Below are positions 21,779 to 33,245 of a DNA stretch of 64,000 nucleotides, piece after piece. The notes below the pieces were generated by a model that saw only the letters and a program-made list of their open reading frames with translations, was not told the DNA's origin and did not search any database. The position numbers and the translations under genes were made by a program. Source of the stretch: Imbricaverruca yamaguchii (Eukaryota > Arthropoda > Thecostraca > Neoverrucidae); assembly GCA_034440575.1 (NCBI GenBank), contig JAOTOL010001655.1, positions 930,001-994,000 of the forward strand. Direction: 5' to 3'. The first letter of the stretch is position 1. Each line of letters starts with the position of its first letter.

Positions 21779-22746
21779 TCTAGTGATAAAAGAACTCCTC
21801 AATATGAAAAAGCCAAAGGTGGTTATGGAGCATTTGTTAAGTGTATGATGTTTAATGCTCAGAGCATCCGTTCCAAATTTGATGAGTTCAAGTGTTATGT
21901 TGCTGAGGAGGAACCGGATTTTGTTTGCATTACGGAGGCATGGGTCAGTGAAGGATATTTTGGAGACAACTTACAGGACTATGAGATCCAGGGATACAAT
22001 ATGTTTTCGTGCAATAGGGGTCCAGCAATGAAAGGGGGTGGTGTAATGCTCTATGTGAATAGCTTATTCAGTTCTCAAAAAGTAGCAGGTGGGGATAAAA
22101 ATGTGTCTGTGGAGTCCATTTGGCTTGATGTCACTGTGGGAAAAGGCAACAGCAATACTCTTAGGATAGGAGCTTTCTACCGATCAGGAACCCTGCCACA
22201 TTCTCAGCAACTGGAGCTTGACAAGGTGATTTGTGAGGAAATCAGTAGAAACTTTAAGAGGAAGTGCCTTATTCTCGGTGACTTTAATCTAAAAGGTTAT
22301 GAAAATGCTGGTGTTGGCTCCCCATCATGCAAAATGTTCAGGAAATGCCTTGAAGAGGATCTGTTCTTACACCAGTTTGTATCGGAACCTACCAGGCATG
22401 GTTCATTCTTGGACCTTGTATTCTCGGATTTAAGTGACTTGGTTCAAGGCTTGACTGTAGGCGAAACTCTGGGAAAAAGTGACCATAACATAGTTAGATT
22501 CAAGGCACATGTAGGGGAAATTATCAAGGATAATTTGGTAAAGGTTCCAAATTTCAACAGAGCAGACTTTAACGGCATGAGAGCGGCTTTAAGTGCCATC
22601 AGATGGGAAGAAGAATTCTCCAATTTAAATGCCTGTGAAATGTGGGAAAAGTTCAAATCTTACTTAAAGGAAACTCAGATTAGACATGTCCCCCAAAAGC
22701 AAAGACGCAAAGAAGGGTAGGAAAGCCAGCATGGCTTACACCAGAC
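21779..22746 (+). pseudogene. LINE endonuclease domain, tandem second copy
   Basis: Starts with the same TCTAGTGATAAAAG as 20797, an offset of exactly 982 bases, and repeats the endonuclease with only scattered substitutions. All catalytic motifs are kept (FNAQSIRSK, ITEAWV, GAFYRSG, LILGDFNLKG, KSDHNIV). The 291-codon frame stays open to 22718-22720, where loss of one A in an AAAA run (about 22710) shifts the frame. The 982-bp offset is not a multiple of three, so this copy cannot extend the first. It joins the reverse transcriptase naturally after the frameshift. Confidence 0.9.
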
Positions 22747-24657
22747 GTGATAAAAGCAATTAGGGCTCAGAAAACTGCATTTAGAGTTTTTAAAGAAGCC
22801 TCAAATGTCATTAATCTAAAGGCGTATCGAAAAGCTAGAGACACTGTGAAGCAAAAAACCAGAGCAGCAAAGCGAGCAAAGGAACTGGATTTAGCTAGAA
22901 ACTGTAATGGGGACAGTAAAAAGTTCTTTAGTTTCTACAAGATGAGTAAAGTTTCTAGCACAATTGGTCCACTGGAAGTAAACGGGACTACATTGGGTGA
23001 GGATAGTGAGATGGTTGAGGAGCTGAGCAAGCAGTTCAAATCAGTGTTTACATTGGAAGATATGACCAATCTGCCGACCGTACACCATAGTTCAGTTACA
23101 TGGGATCTGACAAATGATGTTGATTTCATTGGTAGTGATGTTGTTTACAATCATATCAGGAAAATAAAGCCAAATAAGGCAGCAGGACCTGATGATATTT
23201 ATGCTAGGGTGTTGCGGGAAAATGAAAAGGAACTGGCATTTCCACTTAGTATAATATTTTGTAGATCAGTTTCACATAATGAAATTCCAACCGATTGGAA
23301 AAGGGCAAATGTAGTTCCTATTTTCAAGAAAGGAGAAAGAGGGAAAGTTGAAAACTATAGGCCAATAAGTCTCACATCCCTAGTCTGCAAGGTACTCGAA
23401 TCAATTATCAAGGATAGAATAGTTAGTTATCTGGAAGGTAGCAGATTGATTCAAGATACTCAACATGGATTTAGAAAAGGACGATCGTGTCTCACAAACC
23501 TCTTGGACTTTTTTGAACTTCGCCACAGAACAATTTGATCAGGGAAATCAGGTTGATGTAGCATATCTTGACTTTAGTAAGGCCTTTGACAAGGTACCCC
23601 ATAAACGGTTAATGATACAGCTTCAGTCCCATGGTATTGCAGGTAGCATCTTAAAATGGATAGAGTTGTGGCTTTCAGATAGACAGCAAAGAGTGATGCT
23701 AAATGGTACAAAGTCATCATGGCAAAATGTTCTTAGTGGGGTCCCCCAGGGGTCAGTACTAGGGCCATTACTGTTCATTATATTTGTAAATAACATTGAA
23801 AGTGGCCTAAGCAGTAAAGTTTTGAAATTTGCAGATGATTTGAAGGTCTTTAGGGCAATAACAGGTCAGGATGAGCATATCTCGCTGCAAAAAGACTTAG
23901 ACGAACTTGTGAAGTGGTCCGAAGAATGGCAAATGAAATTTAACTTTGATAAGTGCAAAATCATGCATGTAGGTAAGCAGCATATGAAGGCTCCATACTT
24001 GATGGGTGGCCAAGTGCTATCAGTGACTCAACAGGAGAAGGATTTAGGTGTTATTCTAAACACAAAATTGGGGGCATCAGAACAGACCAAGGAAGCCAGG
24101 AAGAAGGCACTGAGAATGCTCGGGGCAATAAATAGGAATGTATCATACAGAAGTGAGGAAGTGATCAGGAAGCTTTACTGTGCATACGTCAGGCCACATT
24201 TGGAATACTGCATCCAAGCTTGGTCTCCTAGCTATGAAAAAGATTGTTGGCTTTTAGAGAGAGTACAAAAAGAGGGCTACAAAAATGGTTAATGGCATAA
24301 GCAACCTGGCATATGAGGAAAGATTGAAGAAATTGAATATGTTTTCACTTAGATATAGAAGGCTGAGAGGAGATCTCATCGAGGTCTTTAAATTTGTCAA
24401 TGGTCTGGAGAGGGGATACCTTGGGGAAATGTTTGAATTTAACAGAAATGATGCAATTAGAGGTCATAAATTCAAAATTAAAATTAACCACAGCAGAACA
24501 AGGTTAAGGCAAACTTTCTTCACCAACAGGGTAGTGGAACACTGGAACCAGCTGCCAGAAAACATCGTCAGTAGCAGCACATTGAACATCTTTAAAAACA
24601 GCATAGACAATCATTATAAGAATAGAGGGCTTGCTTTTCAGTATTACAGGGAGGGCT
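22747..24657 (+). pseudogene. LINE A reverse transcriptase and C-terminal domain
   Basis: Continues ORF2. Visible reverse transcriptase blocks: ENYRPISLTSLVCK, QHGFRKGRSCLTNL, YLDFSKAFDKVPHKRL, GVPQGSVLGPLLF and the catalytic FADD at about 23830. The C-terminus keeps the RPHLEYCIQAWSP and HWNQLPENIVSS signatures common in CR1/L2-type elements. Compared with copy B, an extra T in a T run (about 23512) and an extra A (about 24268) break the frame, giving three open pieces: 22747-23538, 23465-24292 and 24285-24659. Synthesis of element cDNA would need all three joined, so this copy is inactive. Confidence 0.9.
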
Positions 24658-24761
24658 GATTGGCAGATTTGGTGGGCAACTGGTTCAGTGTACAGAGTGC
24701 AACCAAGAAGGGCCCTTGTGGCTCAGAGTTGCACTAATCTTTTATGTCTTTATGTCTTTAT

Positions 24762-26780
24762 GATAAAAGCAACTATGGCTAAGAAAACTGCATTGAGAGT
24801 CTTTAAAGAAGCCTCAAATGTCGTTAATCTAAAGGCGTATCGAAAAGCTAGACACACTGTGAAGCAAAAAAACAGAGCAGCAAAGCGAGCAAAAGAATTG
24901 GATTTAGCTAGAAACTGTAATGGGGACAGTAAAAAGTTCTTTAGTTTCTACAAGCTGAGTAAAGTTTCTAGCACAATTGGTCCACTGGAAGTAAACGGGA
25001 CTACATTGGGTGAGGATAGTGAGATGGTTGAGGAGCTGAGGAGGAGGAGGCAGTTTAAATCAGTGTTTACATTGGAAGATATGACCAATCTGCCGACCGT
25101 ACACCATAGTTCAGTGACATGTGATCTGACAAGTGATGTTGATTTCATTGATAGTGATGTTGCTTACAATCATATCAGGAAAATAAAGCCAAATAAGGCA
25201 GCAGGACCTGATGATATTTATGCTAGGGTGTTGCGGGAAACTGAAAATGAACTGGCATTTCCACTTAGTATAATATTTTGTAGATCAGTTTCACATAATG
25301 AAATTCCAACCGATTGGAAGAGGGCAAATGTAGTTCCTGTTTTCAAGAAGGGAGAAAGAGGGAAGGCTGAAAACTATAGGCCAGTAAATCTCACATCCCT
25401 AGTCTGCAAGGTACTCGAATCAATTATCAAGGATAGAATAGTTAGTTATCTGGAAGGTAGCAGATTGATTGAAGATACTCAACATGGGATTAGAAAAGGA
25501 CGATCGTGACTCACAAATCTCTTGGACTTTTTGAACTTCGCCACAGAACAATTTGATCAGGGAAATCAGGTTGATGTAGCATATCTTGACTTTAGTAAGG
25601 CCTTTGACAAGGTATCCCATAAACGGTTAATGATACAGCTTCACCCCCATGGTATTGTAGGTAGTATCTTAAAATGGATAGAGTTGTGGCTTACAGATAG
25701 ACAGCAAAGAGTGATGCTAAATGGTACAAAGTCATCATGGCAAAATGTTCTTAGTGGGGTCCCCCAGGGGTCAATACTGGGGCCACTACTGTTCATTATA
25801 TTTGTAAATAACATTGAAAATGGCCTAAGCAGTAAAGTTGAGAAATTCGCGGATGATTTGAAAGTCTTTAGGGCAATAACAGGTCAAGATGAGCATATCT
25901 CGCTGCAAAAAGACTTAGATGAACTTGTGAAGTGTTCCGAAGAATGGCAAATGAAATTTAATTTTAATAAGTGCAAAATCATGCATGTAGGTAAGCAGCA
26001 TATGAAGGCTCCATACTTAATGGGTGGCCAAGTGCTATCAGTGACTCAACAGGAGAAGGATTTAGGTTTTATTCTAAACACAAAACTGGGGGCATCAGAA
26101 CAGACCAAGGAAGCCAGGAAGAAGGCACTGATAATGATCGGGGCAATAAATAGGAATGTATCATACAGAAGTGAGGAAGTGATCAGGAAGCTTTACTGTG
26201 CATATGTCAGGCCACATTTGGAATACTGCATCCAAGTTTGGTCTCCTAGCTATGAAAAGGAGTGTTGGCTTTTGGAGAGAGTACAAAAGAGGGCTACAAA
26301 AATGGTTAATGGCATAAGCAACCTGGCATATGAGGAAAGATTGAAGAAATTGAATATGTTTTCACTTAGATATATGAGGCTTAGAGGAGATTTCATCGAG
26401 GTCTTTAAATTTGTCCATGATCTGGAGAGGGGATATCTTGAGGAAATGTTTGAATTGAACGGAAATGATGCAATTAGAGGTCATAAATTCAAAATTAAAG
26501 TTAACCACAGCAGAACAAGGTTAAGGCAGACTTTCTTCACCAACAGGGTAGTAGAACACTGGAACCAGCTGCCAGAAAGCATTGTCAGTAGCAGCACATT
26601 GGACATCTTTAAAAACAGCATAGACAATCATTATAAGAATAGAGGGCTTGCTTTTCAGTATAACAGGGAGGGCTGATCGACAGATTTGGTGGGCAACTGG
26701 TTCAGTGTACAGAGTGCAACCAAGAAGGGCCCTTGTGGCTCATAGTTGCACTAATCTTTTTTGTCTTTATGTCTTTATGT
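24762..26780 (+). mobile_element. CR1/L2-like LINE copy B, 5'-truncated
   Basis: Begins GATAAAAGCAACTATGGC exactly where the TTTATGTC tail of copy A ends, and matches copy A from the start of its reverse transcriptase. The 3' end is the same untranslated stretch plus TTTATGTC repeats, ending at about 26780. It has no endonuclease or ORF1. Head-to-tail contact with copy A could reflect insertion into its tail or a rearrangement. Confidence 0.9.
24763..26676 (+). pseudogene. LINE B reverse transcriptase, one nonsense codon
   Basis: All reverse transcriptase blocks are present, including YLDFSKAFDKVSH, GVPQGSILGPLLF and FADD at about 25845. The frame runs to TGA at 25507-25509 (copy A has TGT here) and reopens at 25522 to 26676 without further breaks (384 codons). 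A short in-frame expansion gives RRRR near 25040 where copy A has SK. With one stop only, it is the less decayed reverse transcriptase in the window. Confidence 0.9.
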
Positions 26781-26834
26781 CGTATATAATCAATTCACGA
26801 CTCTACGGCCATAGGCCCTTTACATCGACTCGGA

Positions 26835-27140
26835 GTCATTTCCAACGGCCCGGGGACCTCTTCGGTGGCTGGGAGCTCCTCCCAGTCGGCTCGGAGACCT
26901 TTTTAGCGACCCACAACATTTTCCTTCAGGCCAGAGACACCTTTTTAAACAGTTCGAGCCTCTTCAATCAGACCACGACCTTTTTATCCGGCCTGGCCCC
27001 TCCTTCTGTCCAGGGACCTTCCATGTTGGCTGGATGCCCTCTGCGACGGGCACAATCTCTCCGGCGGCTAGGGTCCTCCACCGTCGGCTCAGGGGACGCC
27101 TCTGTCGCCTCGGGGACTCTCGCCGTCAGTCAGAAACAAA
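26835..27140. repeat. Degenerate ~21-bp minisatellite, about 14 copies
   Basis: The pattern CGGGGACCTY-x-CGGCGGCT recurs every 20-22 bases (26840 to 27130) with heavy divergence. It overlaps two short ORFs that I read as by-products. Confidence 0.6.
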
Positions 27141-27548
27141 ATATCTGACAGGTCTTTATCTACGTCTGACTCAGTTTTCAGTATTGAACGGCATGTTTTG
27201 TTTAGCTCATAAACTATACTCAACACATTTTACCTTATCGTTTTACTCTGAGTTGGACCTCAGAAGCATCATCCACCGAAGGGGAACTATTTCAAGTTCA
27301 CAACCCTTCAACAGGGCTGTACCCTCCCTGCTTTCATCTCGTCAATTGCCATTTTCTTTGCTTGCGACCTCCCCAGTTTTCCATGGCCGTCTTGTTGCAA
27401 GCATCTGCTGACATTGTGCCAACTCTTCTGGTGGCGCACCATGCAGCGTTCTGCTTCCATCGCGCTCTGCGTCAGTCTATTGTAGCGCACCCCCCTCGGT
27501 ACCGCGAGCCCGACATTCGCCATCACTTCACGGCATGTACAGCGCGTC
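27141..27548. other. Gene-free spacer
   Basis: No gene recognised. Open on both strands in short pieces. Confidence 0.35.
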
Positions 27549-27648
27549 CATGTGGAGCCGGATATACCACGGGCTAGTGGAGCCGGATATACCATGGGCT
27601 AGTGGAGCCGGATATACCACGGGCTAGTGGAGCCGGATATACCAGCGG
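27549..27648. repeat. 25-bp tandem repeat, 4 copies
   Basis: GGGCTAGTGGAGCCGGATAT units start at 27571 and 27596; nearly identical copies flank them. Confidence 0.9.
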
Positions 27649-27794
27649 CAGTCCCGACGATCCACAGGCTAGTCCTCTGCGCATTTCCGTACAAAAAGTG
27701 TGTGTCGCGTGTATTATTTCCGTAATTTGGTCCATCACGTTCCGCAGCAATGCTGCATCGGTGTTCTGTACTGCACTGTGTCACACTGTGCCCA

Positions 27795-29148
27795 GTATAA
27801 TGTAGTGTGCTGTGCCACACTGTAGTGTGCCACGTCACACATTATTTCGGTGTTCTGTGGTGCACTGTGCGACACCATGCCCCGTGTTCTGCGGTGTGCC
27901 ACGTCACACACTATATTGGTGTTCTGTGGTGTACTGTGCCACACCATGCCCCGTGTTCTGCGGTGTGCCACGTCACACACTATATTGGTGTTATGTGGTG
28001 TACTGTGCCACACCATGCCCCGTGTTCTGCGGTGTGCCACGTCACACACTATATTGGTGTTCTGTGGTGTACTGTGTCACACCATGTCCCGTGTTCTGGG
28101 TGTGCCACGTGCACACTATATTGGTGTTCTGGTGTACTGTGCCACACCATGCCCCGTGTTCTGTGGTGTGCCACGTCACACACTATATTGGTGTTCTGTG
28201 GTGTACTGTGCCACCATGCCCCGTGTTCTGCGGTGTGCCGTCACACACTATAGTTGTGTTCTGTGGTGTAGTGTGTCACACCATGTCCCGTGTTCTGCGG
28301 TGTGCTACGTCACACACTATATTGGTGCTATGTGGTGTACTGTGCCACACCATGTCCGTGTTCTGCGGTGTGCCACGTCACACACTATATTGGTGCTATG
28401 TGATGTACTGTGCCCACCATGCCCCGTGTTCTGCGGTGTGCCACGTCACACACCATATTGGTGCTATGTGGTGTACTGTGCCCACCATGTCCCGTGTTCT
28501 GCGGTGTGCCACGTCACACACTATATTCGTGTTCTGTGGTGTACTGTGCCCACCATGTCCGTGTTCTGCGGTGTGCCACGTCACACACCATATTGGTGCT
28601 ATGTGGTGTACTGTGCCACACCATGTCCCGTGTTCTGCGGTGTGCCACGTCACACACTATATTGGTGCTATGTGGTGTACTGTGCCACACCATGCCCCGT
28701 GTTCTGCGGTGTGCCACGTCACACACCATATTGGTGCTATGTGGTGTACTGTGCCACACCATGTCCCGTGTTCTGCGGTGTGCCACGTCACACACTATAT
28801 TCGTGTTCTGTGGTGTACTGTGCCACACCATGTCCCGTGTTCTGGGTGTGCCACGTCACACACCATATTGGTGTTATGTGGTGTACTGTGCCACACCATG
28901 CCCGTGTTCTGCGGTGTGTCACGTCACACACCATATTGGTGCTTGTGGTGTACTGTGCCACACCATGCCCCGTGTTCTGCGGTGTGCCACGTCACACACT
29001 ATATTGGTGTTCTGTGGTGTACTGTGCCACACCATGTCCCGTGTTCTGCGGTGTGCCACGTCACACACTATATTGGTGCTATGTGGTGTACTGTGCCACA
29101 CCATGTCCCGTGTTCTGCGGTGTGCCACGCCAGACATTATATTGGTGT
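27795..29148. repeat. 69-bp minisatellite, about 19 copies
   Basis: GTGTTCTGCGGTGTGCCACG recurs at 69-base steps (27884, 27953, 28022), with a half-unit similarity (GTGTTCTGTGGTGTACTGTG) inside each unit. Several copies carry 1-3 base deletions. 69 bases is 23 codons, so two plus-strand frames stay open for 433 and 493 codons with Cys-rich 23-residue repeats. No signal peptide or domain is convincing and open frames coexist in other registers, so I do not annotate a protein. Confidence 0.95.
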
Positions 29149-30325
29149 TAGCCTGTGTGCTTGTCTCTTTTGCGTTGACGTAGTTGCAAACATAAGTAGA
29201 TTCCCGCGTGTAGCATTAGTACATCTCAGCCAAATAATAATTGTTTATTTGTATTATAATGGGTATCGCTATGCATCTACTGTCAGCAAGTAAAGCATGC
29301 AAAAAGGTGAAAGAAATATAAGAAACTAAAATGAATGATTGTACATAACAGGGCTAGACGTCCACCCACCCGAACCACATATTCGCAGTAGAGGTAAAAT
29401 TCGTGCATGTATTACCAACACAAGTCGACAAGCATTAATCATGCAATACAATCCATTTATCACCCACAATGTTCATGAACTACATTTGTGCCCACTTACG
29501 CTTGTGTGCCCATGCGTGCATCTTAGAGCTTCAGAATTCCTAATAGTAACTAGTAATAGTTCCTAATAGTAACTCACCTCCTTACTCTTTATATGGAAAA
29601 GTGGAATGGCGCAATTGGTAATCACCGGATGTCTATTTGTTGAGATATATTTGTCTCTATCTTTATCGATTTATTTCTTATGTCTCTCTTTCTCTCTCTC
29701 TCTCTCTCTGCATATTCTGATATTCTCTTTTTTACGCAACAATACGTGAGCAAAAATCACTCTTTTACTTCCTTCCATACCGTCCTGAACTCTGTATATA
29801 TATATATGTATTATGTATCCTATCAAACATTTCAATTCTGATTTTGACAAAAGATCAAGAGACGGATGATGGTATAGAGTTCACAACCTAGACACGAAGG
29901 TCGTCATCATCAGTAGACGCAGGCGGTGATCATCAGCAAAGCACAATATCAAGATGCGATGCTTTGGTCCCATTCTGACACCCTCAAAGATGAGAAGTGT
30001 AGCGGTACAATTTTGTGATTGTCCCATACAGCAATGGGTATTTCTCCCCGCTGGCCGGTGCAGCTTCGATAAAACTTCACGAAACACCTTCATTCTATCG
30101 GATGCACCTCCATCCTATAAAAAACCTTGTTTCCCCTCCTACCGACCATTCCTGCCCAACACCCAACGGAAGTGCGTCCCTACCAAGCATCGACCCGTGA
30201 ACAGCGGGCTTACACCCTGTTCAGAGCTCCGCCACCTCAGCCGACCCATGCCGAGCACCCCCGCTCACCTGTCCGGGCCGCGGCCGGCCGATTCTGCCGG
30301 TCCTGCTCACGTATCCAGCCGTCCT
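29149..30325. other. Gene-free stretch with (TC)n
   Basis: A CT/TC run lies at about 29688-29709. Otherwise unique AT-rich DNA with no gene recognised. Confidence 0.4.
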
Positions 30326-31200
30326 GTGTCCTCAGACGGTGACCGGGGTGCCGACTGTTCACATATCCAGCCCGTCCTGTGTCCTCAAGCGGTGACTGGG
30401 GCATCGCCTGTCCACGTCTCCAACCTGTCCTGTATTCTCAGGCGATGACCGGGGTGCCGCCTGTTCACGTCTCCAACCTGTCCTGTATTCTCAGGCGGTG
30501 ACCGGGGTGCCGACTGTTCACGTCCCCAGTCTGTCCTGTATTCTCAGGCGATGACCGGGGTGCCGCCTGTTCACGTCTCCAACCTGTCCTGTATTCTCAG
30601 GCGATGACCGGGGTGCCGCCTGCGCCGCCTTAGGCGGTGACCGGGGCGCCGACTGTTCCGTCCCAGTTGTCCTGTGTTCAGGCGATGACCGGGGCGCCGA
30701 CTGTTCCGTCCAACCTGTCCTGTATTTCGGCGTGACCGGGGTGGCCTGTTGTACCTGTCCGTTGGGGTGCGGGTGCCTGGCCGGCGGGCGGTGCCGGGGC
30801 GCCGACTGTTCGCCCGCGCTGTGTTTGGCGTGACCGGGCGCGCTGTTCCGTCTCCACCTGTCGTATTCTAGGCGATGACCGGGGTGCCGCCTGTTCGTTC
30901 AACCTGTCCTGTTTTCAGGCGGTGACCGGGTGCCGCCTGTTCGTTGTTGGGTGCGGGGCCACCGCCGTTTTCTTCAGGCGATGACCGGGCGCGACTGTTC
31001 ACGTCTCCAACCTGTCCTGTATTCTCAGGCGGTGACCGGGGTGCCGCCTGTTCACGTCTCCAACCTGTCCTGTATTCTCAGGCGATGACCGGGGTGCCGC
31101 CTGTTCACGTCCCCAATCTGTCCTGTATTCTCAGGCGATGACCGGGGTGCCGCCTGTTCACGTCCCCAGTCTGTCCTGCGTCTTCAGGCGATCACTGTAG
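30326..31200. repeat. 53-bp minisatellite, about 16 copies
   Basis: GGCGATGACCGGGGTGCCGC starts units at 30441, 30494 and 30547, followed by TTCACGTCTCCAACCTGTCC. The outer copies are clean. The middle (about 30620-30970) has many short deletions. Confidence 0.92.
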
Positions 31201-31640
31201 GGCCGACTGTTCGCGTTGGCTGTCACTGTCAGCACGTGCTGCTGCCACCGGCACCACCGCGCCCCGAGTGCCGCCGGAAAATGCGCGCCGCCACCTACGC
31301 CCGATCGCCGAGTCTCCTCCAACTAATTACCAAGTTAATGCCGTTTTCTCGCCGGCAATGATATTATAAGTTGGCCATCGTTGCATTGATTATCGTGCTC
31401 TTCATGCAATTTTCATGCTTTCCGCTTCTCTGTCATCCTCCCGGCCTCGGTAGTTCTTGCGCCTGCCCGGGAGCTGGGGCCGGTGGAAACGAAGCACGAG
31501 ATCTGGCGGAACAAGAGATGCATTAATGCAGTGGCAACCGGCTCGCCACTGCGTCGGGAGCCTTTGCTCAGTGGCTCCTTGAATGCGCGCATAGGTGATG
31601 CATCAAATATACTTAAAATTCCATGAACACCTTTATGGAA
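31201..31640. other. GC-to-AT unique segment, possible conserved non-coding DNA
   Basis: CpG-rich sequence grades into a stretch with CTAATTACCAAGTTAATG, a homeodomain-type core. No reading frame or repeat is convincing. Regulatory function is a guess from composition. Confidence 0.2.
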
Positions 31641-32025
31641 TGCATATATGACGATGCTCAAGATAAACCTTGAAGATAAGAACACAACATTGACGGTCAG
31701 TTCTCACAATTCGTGCTTACGGGCTTTTCCTCAGCAATTTAGCGTATTCACAAACGCTTGTCGAGAAATGCTGAACACGGGAACGTTCACGAGACACCAC
31801 GCTGGTCGCACGGGCTCTTACATTGTTGCTCTACCACCGCGTGCGCCAATAATCTGTCTTCGTACTGGGAATTTTCTCCGGCCGGCCAATATTTCACGTC
31901 ATTTTTCATCCATCCATCATGTGGGCGGCCGCAGTCGAGCAGCCAGCGAATAAGTGACCAGCCATCAGTATAATGTAACGACCTGGCCCACCATTAGGCG
32001 CAGAAGTAACACCGTAAGAAATGAA

Positions 32026-32137
32026 CTATATATATATATATACATACGCATATATTTATGCATGTACATGTATACACACCTACCCACATATATATTTATA
32101 GATATGTATATATATATATATTTGATCTTATATTATT

Positions 32138-32203
<66 letters not shown>

Positions 32204-32222
32204 CTATATATTATATATATTG
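32026..32222. repeat. (TA)n tract with CATA variants
   Basis: Imperfect TA/CATA sequence from 32026, then a near-pure TA run at about 32139-32200. Confidence 0.95.
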
Positions 32223-33114
32223 AGAAGATTGATCACCTATATCCCTGGGAAATTTTACCTACTAGATAAACAGAATCTCATCGTGGTCCGAAGTCCTTCA
32301 TTCTTTTTCCGGATCATGTTGTTTTGTTGTTGTAGGGAATCTTGGAAAAGCCTCCAAGAAGACAAACAACTCTGGTGCCGACATGCCTGAGAGAAAAGTT
32401 TACTAACACGTGAAGACAAGTCGACGAAAAGTTCGCATCATCTGTAAGTCAAATTAAGATGTCTTCTTGATCAAAGTCTAAGAGGGCGTATTTCCTACTG
32501 TTTTTCAAAAGCATTGGTCGTTTACTTTTGCCCAAGTTATTAAGTTGGCTTCGGTTCAAGGATTTTCAGGAGGCGGATCGAGAACACAGAGAACGCTAGT
32601 TGATTATCACTCCGCTCTTCCGGCTACTCCAATTGTATTTCATGCCATGAGCACGTAAAGCTAGCTGAACAAAATATATTGAGTGTTTTTACTATTTGTC
32701 CAACAGCAATGTGCTGGATGACCCACATAGTGCTGCATCGAAGAGGTGAATCACATACACATTTATGATGTGTGTGAATACGCTAGCTAAACAATGCCTT
32801 ACGGCAACATTGCAAGTTTTGTATTACGATGCAAACTGCACATACACATTGGTAATAACCGTGCGTGGGATAGGCATGCGCAACACGAAGACCATTGAAG
32901 ACAAACGTCAGTTGGAAAAGGCACTGCTATTACCCAATTAATCAGTGTATCGACATCGACGGAAAACTTTCAGTGGTGTCCGAAAAATAAGCAACCAATC
33001 TTAGTCATTCAGAAGGTAATTGACTCTCCTCCTGCAGTTGACCTCAAGTTCAACAGGGCCGACACAGGCCAATGTGATTAAACACTTATAATATTTAGCT
33101 ACGCTTGCGCCGGT
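32223..33114. other. Gene-free stretch
   Basis: Unique AT-rich DNA with nothing recognisable. Confidence 0.4.
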
Positions 33115-33245
33115 GCAAAAATCAGAGGCAATAGCAAAAGCAACAGCAAAAGCAATAGAAAAACAATAGCAAAAGCAATGGCAAAAACAACAGCAAAAGC
33201 AATGACAGAAGCAATAGCAGAAGCAACATCAGAAGCAATAGACAA
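33115..33245. repeat. 12-bp AGCAAA-type repeat
   Basis: AATAGCAAAAGC-like 12-mers repeat about ten times with substitutions. Confidence 0.8.

Larger units (their letters stand above)
20500..21780 (+). pseudogene. LINE ORF2 N-terminus and endonuclease, first copy
   Basis: ORF2 opens at about 20500, is interrupted by the SINE after QSDSSS, and resumes in register after it (SSDKRTPQYEKAKGGYGAF). The endonuclease motifs are present in order: FNAQSIRSK (Asn), ITEAWV (Glu), IGAFYRSG (Tyr), LILGDFNLKG (Asp, Asn) and GRSDHNIV (Ser-Asp-His). This enzyme nicks target DNA to prime reverse transcription. A single A-to-T-type change makes codon 21361-21363 TAA where copy 2 has AAA. The copy ends at a stop (21781-21783) created by the duplication junction, so no reverse transcriptase follows in frame. 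Confidence 0.85.
20214..24762 (+). mobile_element. CR1/L2-like LINE copy A, rearranged
   Basis: In order: end of ORF1 (SGNH esterase), start of ORF2 split by a SINE, endonuclease domain, a second tandem endonuclease domain, reverse transcriptase, C-terminal domain, and a 3' tail ending in TTTATGTC-type repeats. An esterase-type ORF1, an AP-type endonuclease and a short tandem 3' tail fit the CR1/L2 group. It is 5'-truncated at about 20214 and dead: one nonsense codon, three frameshifts, one insertion, one duplication. Its tail abuts copy B directly. Confidence 0.9.
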
